This document shows, in pieces, positions 41,700 through 44,298 of a stretch of 44,298 nucleotides of DNA (position 1 is the first letter of the stretch; every line of letters starts with the position of its first letter). The notes under the pieces were generated by a model that did not search any database, was not told the origin of the DNA, and saw nothing but the letters and a program-made list of their open reading frames with translations. The DNA is from Chloroflexota bacterium (lineage in GTDB: Bacteria > Chloroflexota > Anaerolineae > Aggregatilineales > Phototrophicaceae): the NCBI GenBank assembly GCA_026709625.1, contig JAPOSR010000022.1:1-44298 (forward strand), in the 5' to 3' direction. Position numbers and translations under genes: made by a program.

Positions 41700-42559
41700 C
41701 CGACGCCGCTGAGCTCCGCGCTGTATTGCCATAATTGTCGCTGCTGGTCGCGGTTATACGAGATGGCGCTGGAATCCTTCTGCTGTTTGTCTGCCCAGTA
41801 TTTGCCGCTGATGCCAGCGACTTCGGGCGCAGTGGCGAGGTAGACCAGTGTCTCCGCGCCTTTTTGCGGTGTCCGCCCCATAACGATTTTCATCAGTTTG
41901 AAGAAATGGCGAATCCACCCGGACATATTGTCGCCAATGCGGGTATTCACCAAACCGGGATGCACAGCATTCACAGTGACCCGCGTGTCTGTCAAGCGGC
42001 GGTCCAACTCATAGGTGAAGAGCAAGTTGGCCAGTTTGCTGCCGCCATAGGCGCGAAAAGCCCTGAACTGATCGGGGTCGTTCAGCGCGTCCACTTGCAA
42101 ACCGGCCGGCCCCGCTGCGCTGTGGGCGCTGGATGATACATTGACCACACGAGCCTCGCCCTGGTCGGCGGCGGTCGTTTTTAACATATCCAGCAGCAGG
42201 TTGCTTAGCAGGTAATAGCTGAAGTGATTGAGCGCGAAGGTCATCTCAATGCCATCGACCGACTCGGCATACGATGAAAAAGACGCGCCGGCATTGTTCA
42301 GCAGCACATCCAGTCGGTCGTGCCGAGCCCGAAATTCATCAGCGACGCCCCGCGCCTCCGCCATCGACGACAGGTCGCCCAAGAGCCAGTCGATGTCCGC
42401 ATTGCCCGTTTGCGATTGCAGTTCGCCGCAGACAGCGCGTGTTTTGGCTTCGTTGCGCCCGACCAGCGTGACAGCCGCGCCCATGCCAGCGATCGCCAGC
42501 GCGGCCTGCTTGCCGATGCCGTCTGTCGCGCCGGTGATGAGCGTCCGTTTGCCTTGCAT
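41696..42559 (-). CDS. short-chain dehydrogenase/reductase (paralogue 1)
   Basis: NAD(P)-dependent SDR of the retinol-dehydrogenase-like type. Seen: TGATDGIGK cofactor loop (about 8-16), LLNNAGA, Ser in NVSSSAHS, and YGGSK as the YxxxK catalytic pair. 287 residues from ATG 42559. It is 45 bp downstream of a paralogue. The first roughly 90 residues are almost identical between the two, the rest clearly diverged, because a 258-bp block (42285-42542) differs at a single base from 43185-43442. Confidence 0.9.
   Translation of the reverse strand: MQGKRTLITGATDGIGKQAALAIAGMGAAVTLVGRNEAKTRAVCGELQSQTGNADIDWLLGDLSSMAEARGVADEFRARHDRLDVLLNNAGASFSSYAESVDGIEMTFALNHFSYYLLSNLLLDMLKTTAADQGEARVVNVSSSAHSAAGPAGLQVDALNDPDQFRAFRAYGGSKLANLLFTYELDRRLTDTRVTVNAVHPGLVNTRIGDNMSGWIRHFFKLMKIVMGRTPQKGAETLVYLATAPEVAGISGKYWADKQQKDSSAISYNRDQQRQLWQYSAELSGVG
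42285..42542. repeat. 258-bp near-identical block shared by the two SDR genes (copy 1)
   Basis: Matches 43185-43442 at an exact 900-bp offset with one difference (G at 42503, A at 43403). Flanking coding sequence on both sides is diverged. Confidence 0.95.
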
Positions 42560-42604
42560 GGATTTCGCCTCCAGCGGGATTTGTATCCGTCGAAACAGGA
42601 TTCG

Positions 42605-43459
42605 CTAGCCGAGGCCGGTAACTTCCGCGCTGTATTCCCACAAGGCGCGCTGCTGTTCGCGGTCGTAGGAATTGCCGCTGGATTGCTGTTGCCGCTTGTC
42701 GTTCCAATACTTGCCGCTGATGCCGGCGGCATCGGGCGAAGCTGCCAGGTAGACCAAGGTCGCAGCGCCCCGCTCAGGCGATATAGCAACCAGCCGCTGG
42801 ACGACTTTGAGAAAGAGCGACCAAAAGCGGTTTGTATCGTGCCCAAAGCGCGTCCTGACCACGCCAGGGTGCACAGCATTCACGGTGATGGCTGTATCAG
42901 CCAGCCGCCGCGCCAGTTCATAAGTAAAGAGTACATTCATCAATTTGCTCGCGCTATAGCGGCTCATCATACTGAAGCCGCTGGAGTCGCGCAGGTTGTC
43001 CAGCTGCAAGCTGCCAGTGCGGTGCGCGCTGGACGATACATTGATGATGCGCGCTTCGCCCGCTGCCTGCGCTGTGTCGACCAGCCTATCCAGCAACAAG
43101 TGGGTCAACAGATAATAGCTCAGATGGTTGAGCGCGAAGGTCATCTCGAAGCCATCAGCCGATTGCTGATACTCCGAAAAGACTGCGCCGGCATTGTTCA
43201 GCAGCACATCCAGTCGGTCGTGCCGAGCCCGAAATTCATCAGCGACGCCCCGCGCCTCCGCCATCGACGACAGGTCGCCCAAGAGCCAGTCGATGTCCGC
43301 ATTGCCCGTTTGCGATTGCAGTTCGCCGCAGACAGCGCGTGTTTTGGCTTCGTTGCGCCCGACCAGCGTGACAGCCGCGCCCATGCCAGCGATCGCCAGC
43401 GCAGCCTGCTTGCCGATGCCGTCTGTCGCGCCGGTGATGAGCACCCGTTTGCCGTTCAT
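42605..43459 (-). CDS. short-chain dehydrogenase/reductase (paralogue 2)
   Basis: 284-residue SDR. TGATDGIGK loop, LLNNAGA, NVSSSAHR and YSASK (YxxxK). AGGAG precedes the ATG at 43459 and a TGGTATACA extended -10 lies further up. It is upstream of paralogue 1 on the same strand and likely co-transcribed. Substrates are unknown; after the shared N-terminal third the two proteins differ, so substrate ranges may differ while cofactor binding is the same. Confidence 0.9.
   Translation of the reverse strand: MNGKRVLITGATDGIGKQAALAIAGMGAAVTLVGRNEAKTRAVCGELQSQTGNADIDWLLGDLSSMAEARGVADEFRARHDRLDVLLNNAGAVFSEYQQSADGFEMTFALNHLSYYLLTHLLLDRLVDTAQAAGEARIINVSSSAHRTGSLQLDNLRDSSGFSMMSRYSASKLMNVLFTYELARRLADTAITVNAVHPGVVRTRFGHDTNRFWSLFLKVVQRLVAISPERGAATLVYLAASPDAAGISGKYWNDKRQQQSSGNSYDREQQRALWEYSAEVTGLG
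43185..43442. repeat. 258-bp near-identical block shared by the two SDR genes (copy 2)
   Basis: Partner of 42285-42542; see there. Confidence 0.95.
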
Positions 43460-43489
43460 GCGATTCTCCTAACTCGTCTTCTGCGCCAT

Positions 43490-43498
43490 TGTATACCA
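43490..43498 (-). promoter_or_regulatory. extended -10 element before the SDR pair
   Basis: Minus strand TGGTATACA (TGnTATACA), about 31 nt upstream of ATG 43459; the -35 is unclear. The rest of the gap to 43693 holds only weak hairpins (GGCTCA...TGAGCC and CCTGCC...GGCAGG, both on the RraA side) and no gene. Confidence 0.4.
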
Positions 43499-43693
43499 TG
43501 TCCATCCTGAAATAAACGACTCAGACGACAGGGGCATTAGAAATTTGCAGGAAACGCGCTGTTCTGCCCCCAAACGGCTATCTGGAGGAGCCGCGGGTTC
43601 ATTTCATAGACGAGGCGCTCCTTTGCTCCTGCCAAAAAGTCCAGGCAGGGCTCAAGGGAATAAAACCAAGTGAGCCAGAGCGCAGCAGCGCCC

Positions 43694-44298
43694 TCATGCT
43701 TCGTCTTCGCCATAACTGTGACCAGAGAAGATCGCGCGCAGCTCGGCAGCGGATTTGGCGTTTTGCAAGGCGGTCATGCGAGCGGCTTCTTCTTGCTGCA
43801 GGGCGCGGGCATTCTCCAGGACAGCGGCCAGCTTGTCGGCGGGGAACTTGCAAGCGCCGTTTTCGTCCATGTGGATCAGCTCGCCCGGCGCGACATCCAT
43901 GCCGCCGACAGACACCGGCACATTGACAGCCTGCACAGCCATCGCGCCATGCCCAGCTGTGACGCCGCTAAGCATGTATTGAAAGTCCATTCCGCGCACT
44001 TCGTCCAAATCACGCGAAGGCCCATTGGAAATCAGCCCCTGACAGCCCAGCGCGCGCATAGCGGAGACCATGTTGCCGCCAGCCAGCCCGACCTTGCCTT
44101 GCAAGCGGCGCGGGAACTTCTGCTGAATGACCAAAATAGTCGGCTGTGGCGAGGCTTCAAGCGCATCCAGCACATCCAGAAAGCTGAGGCGGTTGAAGTT
44201 GGGGTCGGGCAGGCTGTATACTGCCGTGACCGCATAGCCAATGCGGCGGCGGAATTGCGGGTAGATGGAGGGAATGGGCTGGTGGGTATACCAGGTGT
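43694..44298 (-). CDS. RraA-like family protein (5' end outside window)
   Basis: Member of the RraA/4-hydroxy-4-methyl-2-oxoglutarate aldolase family. The frame is open to the window edge, so the start is missing; a GTG at 44173 is internal. Motifs seen: GGNMVSAMRALGCQGLISNG followed by PSRDLDEVR (the family's R..D metal/substrate motif) and GELIHMDENGACKFP. These fit enzymes acting on oxo-acids (HMG/oxaloacetate aldolase type) more than the RNase E inhibitor, but the distinction is not safe here. It ends with a helical Ala/Glu-rich stretch. Confidence 0.85.
   Translation of the reverse strand, partial: TWYTHQPIPSIYPQFRRRIGYAVTAVYSLPDPNFNRLSFLDVLDALEASPQPTILVIQQKFPRRLQGKVGLAGGNMVSAMRALGCQGLISNGPSRDLDEVRGMDFQYMLSGVTAGHGAMAVQAVNVPVSVGGMDVAPGELIHMDENGACKFPADKLAAVLENARALQQEEAARMTALQNAKSAAELRAIFSGHSYGEDEA

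Overview
The window reads as an ordinary chromosomal stretch of a GC-rich, gene-dense bacterium, most likely a Chloroflexota (Anaerolineae-like) lineage. That assignment is inferred from protein content: a topoisomerase I carrying an N-terminal DUF5679-type zinc domain, FN3 plus SH3-like surface proteins, a Dpp-type transporter cluster with ROK and M81 genes, and CCCC/GGGG-rich dispersed hairpin elements. It was not tested by a search. Genes are closely packed, many start codons overlap the preceding stop (ATGA, GTGA or TGATG), and promoters are recognisable sigma70-like sites, often with an extended -10 (TGnTATACT, TGnTACAAT).

Layout. 1-1206: end of an FN3/SH3-like secreted protein. 1282-3859: ffh, rpsP, khpA and rimM (translation and secretion operon). 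3935-8541: dprA, manC and topA. 8669-10042: an unknown two-helix membrane protein. 10081-13137 (minus): lipoprotein, M23 peptidase, metallo-beta-lactamase-fold hydrolase and greA. 13170-13241: tRNA-Arg(CCG). 13265-14551 (minus): a Gfo/Idh/MocA oxidoreductase, divergent from a transporter operon at 14966-23738 (Dpp-type solute-binding protein, two permeases, two ATPases, small membrane protein, ROK kinase, M81 peptidase). 23741-23890: decayed transposase fragment. 23972-26939: class I aminotransferase, phosphodiester glycosidase-like lipoprotein, alpha/beta hydrolase. 26936-28564 (minus): aspartate kinase with a regulatory leader. 28661-29012: palindromic dispersed element with an internal 57-bp tandem array; a second, shorter, inverted copy lies at 35110-35286. 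29079-35089: LamG-like protein, mtaB, yqeY-like, pgpH-type HD hydrolase, ybeY, dgkA. 35371-37766: membrane-anchored TIM-barrel-like protein, class IV aminotransferase, unknown protein. 37782-39375: cysteine-codon leader, sulfurtransferase, SufE-like protein. 39355-39882 (minus): GNAT. 40225-41699: Cys/Met-metabolism PLP enzyme and DUF952 protein. 41696-43459 (minus): two SDR paralogues sharing a nearly identical 258-bp block. 43694-44298 (minus): RraA-like protein cut by the window edge.

Main discovery. Two genes of sulfur and aspartate-family amino-acid metabolism are each preceded by what looks like a complete ribosome-mediated transcription attenuator. In front of aspartate kinase there is a 31-codon leader with ten consecutive Met/Thr codons (MTTMMTMTMM), then a terminator with a U7 tract; an 8-nt segment in the last leader codons is perfectly complementary to the loop and inner 3' arm of the terminator. 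In front of the sulfurtransferase-sufE pair there is a 10-codon leader (MNSCCWSVDC) and a terminator with a U7 tract; a 7-nt segment in the last leader codons is perfectly complementary to the terminator's 5' arm. In both, a ribosome reaching the leader stop codon would mask the antiterminator strand, while stalling at the amino-acid codons would leave it free. The aspartate kinase has tandem ACT domains resembling those of the threonine-sensitive ThrA kinase, which fits Thr/Met sensing. The window thus appears to sense Met/Thr and Cys supply by leader-peptide attenuation. The mechanism is known in principle (thr, trp and his leaders); a Met/Thr leader on lysC and a Cys leader on sulfurtransferase-sufE in this kind of organism are, as far as I know, undescribed.
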